DNA from: Rotaria sordida
Lineage: Eukaryota; Rotifera; Eurotatoria; Philodinida; Philodinidae
Length of the DNA: 64,000 bases
Assembly: GCA_905250125.1 (NCBI GenBank)
Contig: CAJNOL010000310.1
Coordinates: 1 to 64,000, forward strand
Reading direction: 5' to 3'
The translations under genes were made by a program, and so were the position numbers. Each line of letters opens with the position of its first letter. The first letter of the stretch is position 1. The notes under the pieces were generated by a model. The model had not been told where the DNA came from, did no database searches, and saw nothing but the letters and a program-made list of their open reading frames with translations. Shown here one piece after another: positions 39,662 through 49,921 of the stretch.

Positions 39662-40319
39662 ACGTCAACTCCACAGAATTAATATATAAAAGAAACTCGA
39701 GAATATATTTTTCTTCTATATCCATTTCTAAAATCTATTATATTAGTATGCAACATTATTGTCGTCTATTTCTTTTTTTACTATCTTATCTATTTTTTAT
39801 AAATAATCAAACATATATCAGAAAATCTTTTTATTTTCATATTGAAATAATCTTTTCATTTTAGATTTGTCTCGATATGGCTTTGAAAAAAATAAGAAGA
39901 AGAAGAAGAAAAAAACCAAGTATATATTTTACTATCTACAAGGTTGGTTAAGAGAAATGAATTTTTCTCATGAAATGCAGCTAGCAAGAAATACAAAAAG
40001 CTTTTTTTTAATAATTTTATTTTATCTTAAAGGGAAAATATTATTCTATGGACTTGGCTAGTGGAGTAAAGAAATGTTATTCAATTGACTATGTGTACAA
40101 CAATACTGATATTCAATTTACTATGATGAAAACTAAAATAAATTACATACAATTCCAAAAGTAAGCAAAATATTTTTACATTATATATGATAAGTAAATT
40201 AATTTATCAATTTTAGAATGATGCAATAAAATTGAATTACGAGATCTCGTTTTTCATCGATAATCATATCAAAAAACTTAATGAAGAATATCAGTAAGAT
40301 GCTGTTCTTCTTAAAAAGA

Positions 40320-40368
40320 GTGTGGGTGTGAGTATCAATTTTCTCTGCACTTACACTCACACCCACAT
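40320..40368. repeat. Perfect 13-bp hairpin
   Basis: TGTGGGTGTGAGT (40321-40333) is the exact reverse complement of 40355-40367, with a 21-base loop. The right arm continues into CCCACATCCATACATCC, resembling 37549-37570 (CCCACATCCAAACATC). It directly abuts the Tc1-like remnant and may be part of that element's end. Confidence 0.5.
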
Positions 40369-40371
40369 CCA

Positions 40372-40666
40372 TACATCCATGTCCTCAACCATAACTTCGT
40401 CCACTTTTACGTAATCAACGCCTAACAGTACTTGGATCTATATCCACATCGTCCTCTGATAGAGCTTTTGAAATGTGGTTTAATGTAACATTCAGCTCAC
40501 ATTTGGCAATATAAACAATCTTTTTATCTGTCATCTTCGACGTGGCATGTGGTCGTCCAGTCTTTGACAAATTCGACAGGTCTTCATTTCGTTGCCGTCT
40601 AGCAAACTAATGGCGTACAACTTTTGGTTCATATTCAATGTATTTTGAAAAAGCTTTTTTTGACAT
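40372..40666 (-). pseudogene. Tc1/mariner-like transposase remnant, N-terminal part
   Basis: Reading on the minus strand from ATG 40666: MSKKAFSKYIEYEPKVV, then TAG, then SKTGRPHATSKMTDKKI (GRP linker motif), then an HTH-like segment ending DPSTVRR, TGA, LRKSGRSYG, TGA. The arrangement (first helix-turn-helix, GRP, second helix-turn-helix) is that of a Tc1/mariner DNA-binding domain. Three stops and the absence of a catalytic part show it is dead. Confidence 0.55.
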
Positions 40667-42866
40667 TTTAGAATCTAGAGGATGTAGCTTGGGAAACACA
40701 GTCTCATAGTATTGTAATAGAGATAGTGGCATGTTTAAAATTTTATGAAAGATTAATGAAAACATTATTCTCGATATCGATCCACATTTTATACATTAAC
40801 AATTGTTGCATAAGATTGGATCATCCGAATCAGCAAATAAGAAGAAAGACAACGTAGAAGGACTATTCTTTAGGCCTATATTTTTGTTATACATTAGTTC
40901 GATAATAAAAATAAAGCAAATATTATAATTTAAAAAGAAAACGAGAGAGGAAAGTCTTTTGACCACGAATATATATTACATTGTATGGTATTTTTTTCCG
41001 AAATGAAGGTCACTATAAAAATCGGTATCATTTGTATCACTCAGATGCTTTCTTACAGTGCTCGTATATGGCGTCTTTACGGCAAAGTTCAGAGAATGAT
41101 ATATAGCCGCATTTTCGTCGTATATATACCATATTCTCATCGTATATGATCACAATGTAAACAACTACAAAAATAACAAAGCTTATGGAAAACTTCTCTT
41201 TACGTTATGACAAATTTTTAAATGTTTTTGTTACACTAAAACAGCAAAAGCTCTAAAGAACTGATCTTTGAATAGTCGCTCGATTTTAACAATCGTTTCA
41301 ATATGATGCTAATCATATTAAGTCTATAGATGTTCACAATATTAGATACTTCTGAATCAATGACCATAGAGGGTAACGGAATGAATGTAATGTAATAAAC
41401 AGTGTTGAATTGATTTTTAATGCATTTTGATTGATTCAAAATCGTCAATAAAATTTAAGAAAATAGACGGACAGTGACAAAAAAGCTCTTCATGAGATGC
41501 AATCACATAGAAAGAAAGCAAGGAAGGAAGAAAAATACAATATTACGTTTCTTCAGTATTTCTTTGTTTACATATTTTATCATCACATTTTTGATCAGTG
41601 TACAGACACGAACGAAAGAAAAAAAAAATCGATGACACCAATAATAAAAATTGCCTTGTGTTTTTTTTTTTTTCATTGACTCCTTCATTATTTCGTTGTT
41701 AATGAACTTTTTTTGTTGATCTATCTTGTCTGTCATGATTGCATTTTCAAAAGAAACTCAAAAGAATCATGCAATCAACGTTACGGCCAATGTTTGCTAT
41801 TCGCTGAACAAATTTCTGTGTCTGTGCAGAGAGACATCGAGAATGCCATACAATGATGGTGTTTTTTTTCTTACTTTTGAATTAAGAAAGAAAGATTTGT
41901 GTCTTCAATATCTTCATCGATTTTAGGTAAACAAATATCAGCGATACTTTTCACTATTTGTCACTTGTATGCAAATATATATGAATCTCTTTCATATGCA
42001 TACAAGCAAAAAAAATAGTTAACAATTAACGCATGTTTCCTAATATGTTTTTCATTGATATACGTTTATAATAAACATAGTTCTAGTGATACATGTTTGC
42101 ATAGGGCAAGAATTTTTCTCGTTGTCATTATGACGCACATTGAAATTGTGTGAATCTTAAGTGTGAACAAACAAATTTGAATATTATTCCTTTATGAATC
42201 ATAGAAATTAATGATAGAACATCATTGTTCCAATAACCATGAGGCATGATACATATCACTGATGGTTAAGTATAATAAGAATAATTGTTTTACTTCAATT
42301 ACTGATTAATCATTGGTAGTACATTTGGCAAGTAGAAACCGTTGTGTGATTATTGCTTCAGTCAAAATAAAAATTATATTTCTTCTTGTTTTGTTCACAT
42401 TATCAACATGACAATCATATGCATAATGAGAAAAAAAATCAAATCAACGATGTCCTTGTCGTTTTTTTCGTTCTTGTCAGAAAGAGGAAAAAAAGGTTGT
42501 TTTGAAAGAACTAAAGAAAAATATACAATATATCAGACAAGATATCTAATACAATGAAACTTAAGTCGCGGCTCATATAAAGCCCAAACGAAAGTTTGAA
42601 AAAAAAATCATAAGGCAAATGACGTTGTTGCTTTTTTTTCTTTAATTTGTTTTTGACAAGCATATCTTCAATTGAAACTGGGTTGTGTTTGTCGTTGAGT
42701 GTCAAAGAAAAAAAAACAAAGTATCCACATTTCATATCATAGAAAAATCTAGAAAAAAAAACAACGTGTATTGAATGCATAAATAGAAAAGGTAAATTTT
42801 GTCCAAACAGCATTCTATTATTCATCACACTCAATCATTTTTCGAACAGCAAAAATTTTATCCAAA
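40667..42866. other. Intergenic region upstream of the ADP-ribosyltransferase gene
   Basis: No supported gene. Short ORFs (for example 41497-41736 on both strands) are AT-driven overlaps without motifs. The promoter of the gene at 42867 should lie at the right end, but no clear TATA box or initiator can be assigned. Confidence 0.5.
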
Positions 42867-45485
42867 ATGAGTGCACAACAAAGACAACGCATGGCTGAAA
42901 ATTACGTGGTCATCTGGGTCGATGAAACTATCGATACGACAACTAAAGATTGTCAAACTATGCTCGCACAATTGCGCAGTGTCATTAATAAAGTCAACCC
43001 ATGCACCACGACCAAGCAATGTATTGAGAAACTTCAGGAAAACAATGAGGAGATATCATTCGTCATTTCCTCAGGTGCACTTGGACAACACTTAGTATCA
43101 AACATTCATGACATGCCAAAATTGTGTGCCATCTTCATTTTTTGCAGTAACAAACAATGGCATGAAGTATGGGCCAAAAATTGGATTAAAATCAAAGGTG
43201 TTCATACTGCGATGACACCAATATGTCAAGACTTAGAAATGGCTGTCAGACAATGTGATCAAGATCAAATAACGATCAGTGTTATTGATGTTAATGAAGA
43301 AGGTTCTAGCGAGAATCTCAATCAGCTAGAACCATCCTTCATGTACTCACAAATACTCAAGGAAGTACTTCTTGGTATGAAACATGGCCAAGTAGCCATC
43401 AAAGAATTGGTCACCTTTTCCCAACAAGAATACCAAGGTAACACGAAAGAAATCAAAATTATTGAGGAATTCCAGCGTACTTATCAGTCAAAATTGGCGA
43501 TATGGTGGTATACACGCCAATGTTTCATATTCAAAATGCTTAATCGAGCCTTACGAATGCTTGATGGTGATATCATTATCAGAATGGGATTTTATCTTTG
43601 TGATCTGTACCAACAAATCGAACAATTACACAAGCAAAAGATCAGTCAATATCATGGGCAGTCCTTTTTAGTTTATCGTGGCCAACGATTATTGACAGCA
43701 GACTTTGAAAAACTTTCGAAAAATAAAGGTGGACTAATATCCTTCAATAGCTTTTTATCCACCAGTACAAATCGTGATGTCTCCCTCGCTTTCGTCGAAA
43801 GTACCTTAGGAGCAACCAATATGATCGGTATTCTTTTTCAAATAACCATCGATCCCATGGTCTCATCGACTCCCTTTGCCTCTATTCAGGAGGTGAGTTA
43901 TTTCAAGGACAAGGAAGAAATTTTGTTCTCAATGCATACTGTTTTTCGAATTGGTGATATTCGAAAAATTGACAAGAAAAATTCACTTTATGAAGTGGAT
44001 CTTAAACTTACATCAGATGATGATCAACAACTCCGTCGACTAACCGATCGTATACAAGAAGAGACCAACATCACTGGATGGTATCGAATGGGTCGATTAC
44101 TACTCAAAATAGGTCAATTCGACAAGGCCGAAGAATTGTACACTGCACTCCTAGAAAAGACATCCAACGACAGCGATAGAGCAAATATATATTACGAACT
44201 AGGTAGAGTAAAATGGCAACAGGGTCAATATGAAAAAGAGATTACATTTTACGAAAAAGCGCTCGAAATCAACCGAAAAACTCTCCCCAATGATCATCCA
44301 ACATTGTCTGCTTGCTATAACAACATCGGCCTTGCGTATAACAACATCGGTAATTACTCAAAAGCACTTGAATTCCACGAAAAATCACTTAAGATAAGAG
44401 AAAAAACTCTGCCTCTGAATAATGTTGATTTAGCTATTTCCTACAACAGCATCGGTCAAGTGTATAACAACATGGGTAATTACTCAAAAGCACTTGAATT
44501 TCATGAAAAATCACTTAAGATAAGTGAAAAAACTCTGCCTCCGAATCATCTTGATTTGGCTACTTCCTACAATAGCATCGGCCAAGTGTATAACTACATG
44601 GGTGACTACTCGAAAGCACTTGAATTCTATGAAAAAGATCTGGAAATCACGAAAAAAGCTCTGCCTTCGACTCATCCTGATTTGGCTGCTTCCTATAATA
44701 GCATTGGTTTGGTGTATAACAACATGGGTGACTACTTGGAGGCGCTTGAATTTTACAAAAAAGATCTGGAAATCATGAAAAAGGCTCTGCCTTCGACTCA
44801 TCCCGATTTGGCTACTTCTTATAACAGCATCGGTCAGGTGTATAACAATATGGGTGACTACTCGAAAGCACTTGAGTTTCACGAAAACTCACTTAAAATA
44901 AGAGAAAAAGTTCTGCCTTCGAATCATCCCAATTTGGCTACATCCTATGACAATATCGGTCAAGTATATAACAACATGGGTGACTACTCGAAAGCACTTG
45001 AATTTCATGAAAAATCACTTAAAATAAGAGAAAAAGTTCTACCTCCGAATCATCCTGACTTGGGCACTTCCTACAACAACACGGGCCAAGTGTATAACAA
45101 CATGGGTGACTATTCGAAAGCACTTGAATTTTACGAAAAAGATCTAGAAATTGCGAAAAAAGCACTACATCCGACTCATCCAGATTTGGCTATTTCCTAC
45201 AACAACATCGGTCAAGTGCATAACCACATGAGTGACTATTCAAAAGCACTTGAGTTTTACGAAAAAGCACATAAAATCTTCGAAAAAGCTCTACCTTCGA
45301 ATCATCCCAATTTGGCTATTTCAAAACATGATATTGGCTGTGTGTATGAAGATATGGGAGAATATTCGAAGGCAAGTCAATTTTATGAGCGTGCCGTTGA
45401 AGTTGCACAACTTTCACTGCCGTCAAATCATGAGCATCTTCAATTGTATAAACGGTGCCTTCAGAATGCAAAAAGGAAGCTGTAA
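42867..45485 (+). CDS. ADP-ribosyltransferase with C-terminal kinesin-light-chain-type TPR repeats
   Basis: Single-exon gene of 872 codons. The N-terminal ~200 residues have no recognised domain (it includes a CAIFIFC strand). An ART domain follows (about residues 200-390): VYRGQ with R271, the SFNSFLSTST motif at 292-301 and KEEILF at 349-354. Catalytic order R-S-E fits the arginine-type clade of mono-ADP-ribosyltransferases, but the first position of the usual E-x-E pair is Lys349, leaving E351 as the catalytic Glu. Ten 42-residue TPR units start at residues 437, 479, 521, 563, 605, 647, 689, 731, 773 and 815. G+C is higher than in neighbouring genes. An AATAAA sits at 45511. Families of ART-TPR genes are abundant in bdelloid rotifers; substrate and role are unknown. 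No signal peptide is evident. Confidence 0.85.
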   Translation: MSAQQRQRMAENYVVIWVDETIDTTTKDCQTMLAQLRSVINKVNPCTTTKQCIEKLQENNEEISFVISSGALGQHLVSNIHDMPKLCAIFIFCSNKQWHEVWAKNWIKIKGVHTAMTPICQDLEMAVRQCDQDQITISVIDVNEEGSSENLNQLEPSFMYSQILKEVLLGMKHGQVAIKELVTFSQQEYQGNTKEIKIIEEFQRTYQSKLAIWWYTRQCFIFKMLNRALRMLDGDIIIRMGFYLCDLYQQIEQLHKQKISQYHGQSFLVYRGQRLLTADFEKLSKNKGGLISFNSFLSTSTNRDVSLAFVESTLGATNMIGILFQITIDPMVSSTPFASIQEVSYFKDKEEILFSMHTVFRIGDIRKIDKKNSLYEVDLKLTSDDDQQLRRLTDRIQEETNITGWYRMGRLLLKIGQFDKAEELYTALLEKTSNDSDRANIYYELGRVKWQQGQYEKEITFYEKALEINRKTLPNDHPTLSACYNNIGLAYNNIGNYSKALEFHEKSLKIREKTLPLNNVDLAISYNSIGQVYNNMGNYSKALEFHEKSLKISEKTLPPNHLDLATSYNSIGQVYNYMGDYSKALEFYEKDLEITKKALPSTHPDLAASYNSIGLVYNNMGDYLEALEFYKKDLEIMKKALPSTHPDLATSYNSIGQVYNNMGDYSKALEFHENSLKIREKVLPSNHPNLATSYDNIGQVYNNMGDYSKALEFHEKSLKIREKVLPPNHPDLGTSYNNTGQVYNNMGDYSKALEFYEKDLEIAKKALHPTHPDLAISYNNIGQVHNHMSDYSKALEFYEKAHKIFEKALPSNHPNLAISKHDIGCVYEDMGEYSKASQFYERAVEVAQLSLPSNHEHLQLYKRCLQNAKRKL
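44175..45434 (+). repeat. Tandem 126-bp coding repeats (TPR units)
   Basis: Ten head-to-tail units of exactly 126 bp. Units 2 to 9 are very similar at DNA level (recurring ATCGGTCAAGTGTATAACAA and GCACTTGAATT(T/C) blocks) and alternate between two sub-types: EFHEKSLKIREK and EFYEKDLEI(A/T)KK. The first and last units are more diverged. Confidence 0.9.
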
Positions 45486-46590
45486 ATTTGTTTTTTTTTC
45501 TTGCTTGCTCAATAAATTAGTTTCAATTGTTGCTCATTTACTTTTCGACCTTTCTCAGCTTATGATTCCGTACGCGGAAGCGCGACCAGGAAGATCCCTT
45601 TAAACGTGAAATAGGTATATACAGAATGGATCACATAGGGTTGTAGGGCAATGAATGTAGGTTTGATGTAAAATAACGACAACAGGAACCTACTAACACA
45701 GCGGATTTCCCAATACTGCACTGCTTTCGCCATAACAGACACAAGGAATCCCATGGGTCAGGTTACGAAGCCATCTGACAGGGTTTGATATAGTCTACTA
45801 CTATACAATAATATAGCTATTACCAAAAAAGTAATTCAACATATAAAAAACTTTTTGTTTTACTTTTGTGTATTACGATTAATACATGCATGTAATATAC
45901 TTAAAGAAAAAAGTATTCCATCTGGAATAGATGACTTGTCTACCTTATCGATAAAAATTAACCCTAGAAATCCTATTGGTCACTAGGACTTCTAAATTTT
46001 ATATCCATTCCCTCAATTTGAAATAGAAATTAACTTAGCTTACACTATTCTATTACTTTATTTCTTCTGAATAGAAAAAATATTTCAAGCAAAATACCTT
46101 CCTTGCTTTTTTGTATTTGTGATGTAAATTATATCATTCATTGTAATTTAATGGATTAAAATATAATAAAATTTATTTCATGTAAATATCATTGTAATTC
46201 ATTGTGTAATATTAATAATAGTGATAAGTTTGATCGAAACAATAACATCGAAGCTGATAATTCGACTTCGAAATATTGTAAACGATTTTGTTGTAAATTG
46301 CTATTCACCATAATTTAATGTTATTCATTGTCATTGTAAAAAGATTTTAGTAATAATTTTAAAGTGCGAGAAACATATAAATGATTATCATAACATATGT
46401 AAATAATGATTTGGTATCATATGACTGAATAAATTTCATTATAATAAATTCTATGATCATTTTAAAAAAATGTATATTGTACCTTCTAAAATAAAACAAA
46501 GATTATTAGAGTACGTATTCGATCTCTTGATGATGATATGTTCGATTGAATAGAATCATTTCATACAAGACAATCATTCCTTATATATAC
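45486..46590. other. Intergenic spacer with a GC-richer block
   Basis: 45555-45790 is clearly richer in G+C than its surroundings (TACGCGGAAGCGCGACC) and carries a 64-codon minus-strand ORF (45560-45754; begins MGFLVSVMAKAVQYWE) without recognised motif. It may be a fragment of an interspersed repeat. 45800-46590 is plain AT-rich sequence. Confidence 0.4.
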
Positions 46591-47791
46591 ATATGTCGTA
46601 TCGAGGTTACACCGGTCGATGAAGTTATAATTTCGACATTCATGTTTGACGACGTTACAACTTCGATAAAAAAATTGTCGAAGTTACTTTAATTCAACCA
46701 AATGAAAAATAATGATCAATTACTTGACGATATAATAAATGTTATATATATTTACAGTTAATTTTTCACTGTAAAAATATACATACTAATTTTTCGAATA
46801 TATAGAAAAAATTATGAAAAAAATCAAAATTGTTTTTTTGTTAAAGCTTTATATGATTACTAATTTACACTGACGATACTAATGCCTGTAACTAAAAAAA
46901 GAGATAATTAGAATATTATACTCTGAGTTAAACAGCACAACCAGATAATTGGAAAAACTCTCTTAACATATTTTCACCGAGGATCTTTTACATTTTTTTC
47001 TTGTAAACCTAGTTATTCACTTTCCATTAAATACAAGACTAAAAATGAAGATAAATGAAGCCTCTTACTGAAAGTAAAAGCAAAGACAAGATCATGGCAA
47101 AAACCTAACTCTGGGAATGAAATCCTTGCTCCAGAATGTAGTTTTATTCTAGTGCAATAAAGATATGCTAGAAATTGCAAGAGGTAGATCCAACTGTTTA
47201 AATAAATATAAAAATCTAATAAATGAAGTCCTTATAAAATCTTACCGATCACGTTTTAAGGTTGGAAGTTCCTCTTACTGCTTTGTCTATTACTACTGTG
47301 GGATTTGTCTGATACGTTCTTCTTTGAGATTTGTTGCACTGGTAGAATTTATATTGAACTGATACATACGTAATACTTAGACGTGGTATTAAGAAATTCA
47401 GTTAGGTGAAGTCCTTGTGCAACTCAGTGTGAGTTTGGCTCTGGTGAGCATTTAATTGATATTTAGATGTACTATTTTTGTTATTAATATTAAGTTAAAG
47501 TGTTGTTTAACTCAGAGTATCGTCAGTATAAATTGGTAATTATATAAAGTTTTAACAAAAAAAAAAATTAAATGTTTTCTTCACAATTTTTTCTATATAT
47601 TCGAAAAAATAATATATATATATATATATATTTTTATAGTGGAAAATTAACCGTAAATATATATAACATTAATTATATCATCAAGTAATTGATAATTATT
47701 TTTTTATGTGATTGAGTTTTATAGTAACTTCGACACAATTATGTGACGAAGCTATAATATCGTCGACCGGTATAATTTCGATACGACATAT
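46591..47791. mobile_element. Non-autonomous fold-back element with ~300-bp inverted repeats
   Basis: The left end (ATATGTCGTATCGAGGTTAC, then ACCGGTCGATGAAGTTATAA) mirrors the right end (TATAATATCGTCGACCGGTA, then ATTTCGATACGACATAT). The complement continues inwards through the TTACTTGATGATAT and TTCGAATATATAGAAAAAATT blocks to CTGACGATAC and CTCTGAGTTAAACA (46922 versus 47504). Arms are about 300 bp and the unique centre about 550 bp. It is flanked by TA-rich sequence. No transposase is seen, so it would need one in trans. Confidence 0.7.
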
Positions 47792-48294
47792 ATATATATA
47801 TATATATGCTTTTGTTATCAAAGACCGCTATAAGAAGGAGGATGATGAAATTGTTTATTTTGTTTTTGTACATGTTATTCAAACAAGTTTGACTTATTTA
47901 AGTAAAAAATTATGACACAACGGATAAACAAAATGATCAGATTTTAGACTATTAAGAAGTGTATGAATATTTATTTGTATAGAAATCTAATTTATAACAA
48001 GTCAAAAACTTACATAGACAGAACTCTTTCTTTTTCAATTTAAAATAAAATTAATTATAGAAATAACAGTTATGAATATAAAAATAGATTTTTTTGTCAT
48101 TTATTATTTTGAAATATTGAAAACGAACTTATGGATTTGTCGTCAGTTTAGATAGTCGATCATTTTTTAGAGAGTACTTTAAAAAAAAAGATGTCTGTCT
48201 AGGATGATTTTTCTTATCAATTGAACGAAGAAAACCTAATTCGCTTTCGCTTCTCTTCGTAAATCTATTTCTTATTTATATTACGATAAAATTC

Positions 48295-48730
48295 ATGCTC
48301 TTAGTTGTTGTTTTTTTATATCTTGTTGGTCTTGTTAATTCTAAACCAATCGTTCAAATCAAAGATTATTTTCTGAAAAACAAAAGTAATAAATATTCCG
48401 GTAAATGAATTTATCCAAAAGTTATTTTTATCTCAATTAATTTTCTTCTGTACAGGATAGTTCAGTACCTGTAGAATCGTTTAATAAAGTTACTCAAATA
48501 CATTGTATGTTATATCTCACTGAGCGAATTGGCATCAAGTCTTAAGAAATTGAAAAGCAGTATTAAATGTTGCTCGATTCATAATTGATCAAATAGTTCA
48601 TTGTCTTGTTATGTTAATAAATATTGAAGAAGATTATGAAATAGTTAATCAAATATATATACAATGGTTTAAATCATCTGAATTTTATCTAGCACAATCG
48701 TCAATGGATATTGTCAAATTAATATTATAG
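48295..48730 (+). CDS. Small predicted secreted protein, three exons
   Basis: Exons 48295-48400, 48466-48504 and 48561-48730 join in consistent phase (1, 1) to 104 codons plus stop. Intron 1 runs GTAAAT to TTCAG and intron 2 GTATGT to GCAG, 65 and 56 bases, matching the short introns of neighbouring genes. The protein opens with a strong signal peptide (MLLVVVFLYLVGLVNS, cleavage likely after NS), then a charged stretch and a helical C-terminus (NVARFIIDQIVHCLVML, IEEDYEIVNQIYIQWF). A poly(A) signal AATAAA follows at 48787. No family recognised. It lies between two transposon-like elements. The use of the second AG for exon 2 is required, since the first (48456) leads to a stop. Confidence 0.45.
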
Positions 48731-48892
48731 CTATCGAATATTAAGTCTATACAACTAAAAAAATCTAATTCATGAATGAATTTTAAAATAAAAATAAATA
48801 ATTCTATCATATCAGTTCTTTTTGATAGTTAATAAATTGTTTTAATAATATTTTATGCATTAGTGACTATCTATTTTTACAATTTTATACTA

Positions 48893-49852
48893 AGTGTGAC
48901 ATAATGATTGTAATATCTCGTATTTTGAAAATATCTCAGCACAGATAAATCGTATAATCTTAATTTTTTTAAAGATACGCCATGAAGTTCTTTGCAAGAA
49001 TAATAATGAGACATCCTATTCAGTTAATTTAATGATTTTTTTTCTAAGACTAAAAGTGAAGCATTGCGTGATGATGAAATGTCTCATTATTATGAGAGAA
49101 GTAAAAATAAAAATAACATTGATTATTTTGTATGGTATATCGTGATAAATTGTTACTATTTTATCGGATCGACGGTAACCAATTATTTGGTTATCAAAAC
49201 TGGTGTCCGCAATAAGATGGAGCAACATCACATACTAATGAAAGATCCCAAGAATAGTGCAAAAAAAATTTTAAGTCGTTTATATCTAAAGATCGATGAC
49301 CTTCTTACTCACCAGACTTGAGTACATTAGATGATTCTACCTTGAGTGCTGTCAATAAACATATTGATTACTACAAGGTTAACATACTAGAAGATTTGAA
49401 GAAAGAAATAAAAAGAGCATGTCAAAAAATTGTTGTCAGCTATGTTCGCAATATGATAGGCTCTTTCTTCAAAGAGTTCGTGTAGTTGCACAACATAATG
49501 GCGATCATATTTTCGATGAACATTCATGATTTTTATTATTTTTTTTTTTATTTCAATTGTTATGGAAAAGCAAATGATAATATCATGAAAAATTTTGTTT
49601 GAAATAAGAAGAAGACTATTTTTTAACATTATTTTCATTTTGACTTCTCTAAGAACAATGGGATAGTTCACCGCTACACAATATTTCATTTTTAGTCTTA
49701 GAAAAAAAATCATCAAATTAACTCGATAGGATTTATTATTACCATTCGTGCAGGAAATTTCAGGGTGCATCTTAAAAAAAATCAAGATTATACGATTTAT
49801 CTATGCTGAGATATTTTCTAAATATGAGATGTTACAATCATCATACATCACT
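48893..49852 (+). mobile_element. Tc1/mariner-type element with long terminal inverted repeats, decayed
   Basis: About 48893-49122 is the inverted match of about 49623-49852. Shared blocks include ATGATTGTAA(T/C)ATCTC, AAAATATCTCAGCA, GATAAATCGTATAATCTT and TTTTTTTTCTAAGACTAAAA. Between the arms is the C-terminal half of a DDE transposase (49201-49485). The full element is about 0.96 kb. It is too short to have kept the whole transposase, so a 5' coding deletion is likely. Confidence 0.75.
49201..49485 (+). pseudogene. Transposase C-terminal remnant inside the long-TIR element
   Basis: One frame reads Q-stop-DGATSHTNERSQE-stop-CKKN, then ISKDR-stop-PSYSPDLSTLDDSTLSAVN, then a basic helical tail ending SFFKEFV-stop. 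The DGA.SH and WPSYSPDL.PLD.SLW arrangement is the second and third catalytic-motif region of Tc1/mariner transposases. The stops replace Gln (CAA to TAA) and Trp (TGG to TAG and TGA), all transitions. No frameshift occurs in this segment. Confidence 0.7.
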
Positions 49853-49921
49853 CGATATAAATGCGTGAATAAGCAAAATTTTTGTACATAAGAACAACAA
49901 AAACAAAAAGAAACTTTCCAA

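Noticed and set aside
39867-39960. Basic run with KKIRRRRRKKPSIYFTIYKV resembling the start of histone H2B
   Set aside because: The frame stops right after YKVG and none of the later H2B landmarks is found in any frame nearby. The basic run is explained by an AAG/AGA-rich simple repeat.
44511-44882. 123-codon minus-strand ORF in the TPR gene
   Set aside because: It is the antisense shadow of the tandem TPR units.
45560-45754. 64-codon minus-strand ORF in the GC-richer block
   Set aside because: No motif, no splice partner; kept only as a remark on a possible interspersed repeat.
49387-49785. 132-codon minus-strand ORF
   Set aside because: It lies antisense across the transposase remnant and the right inverted repeat of the element at 48893-49852.
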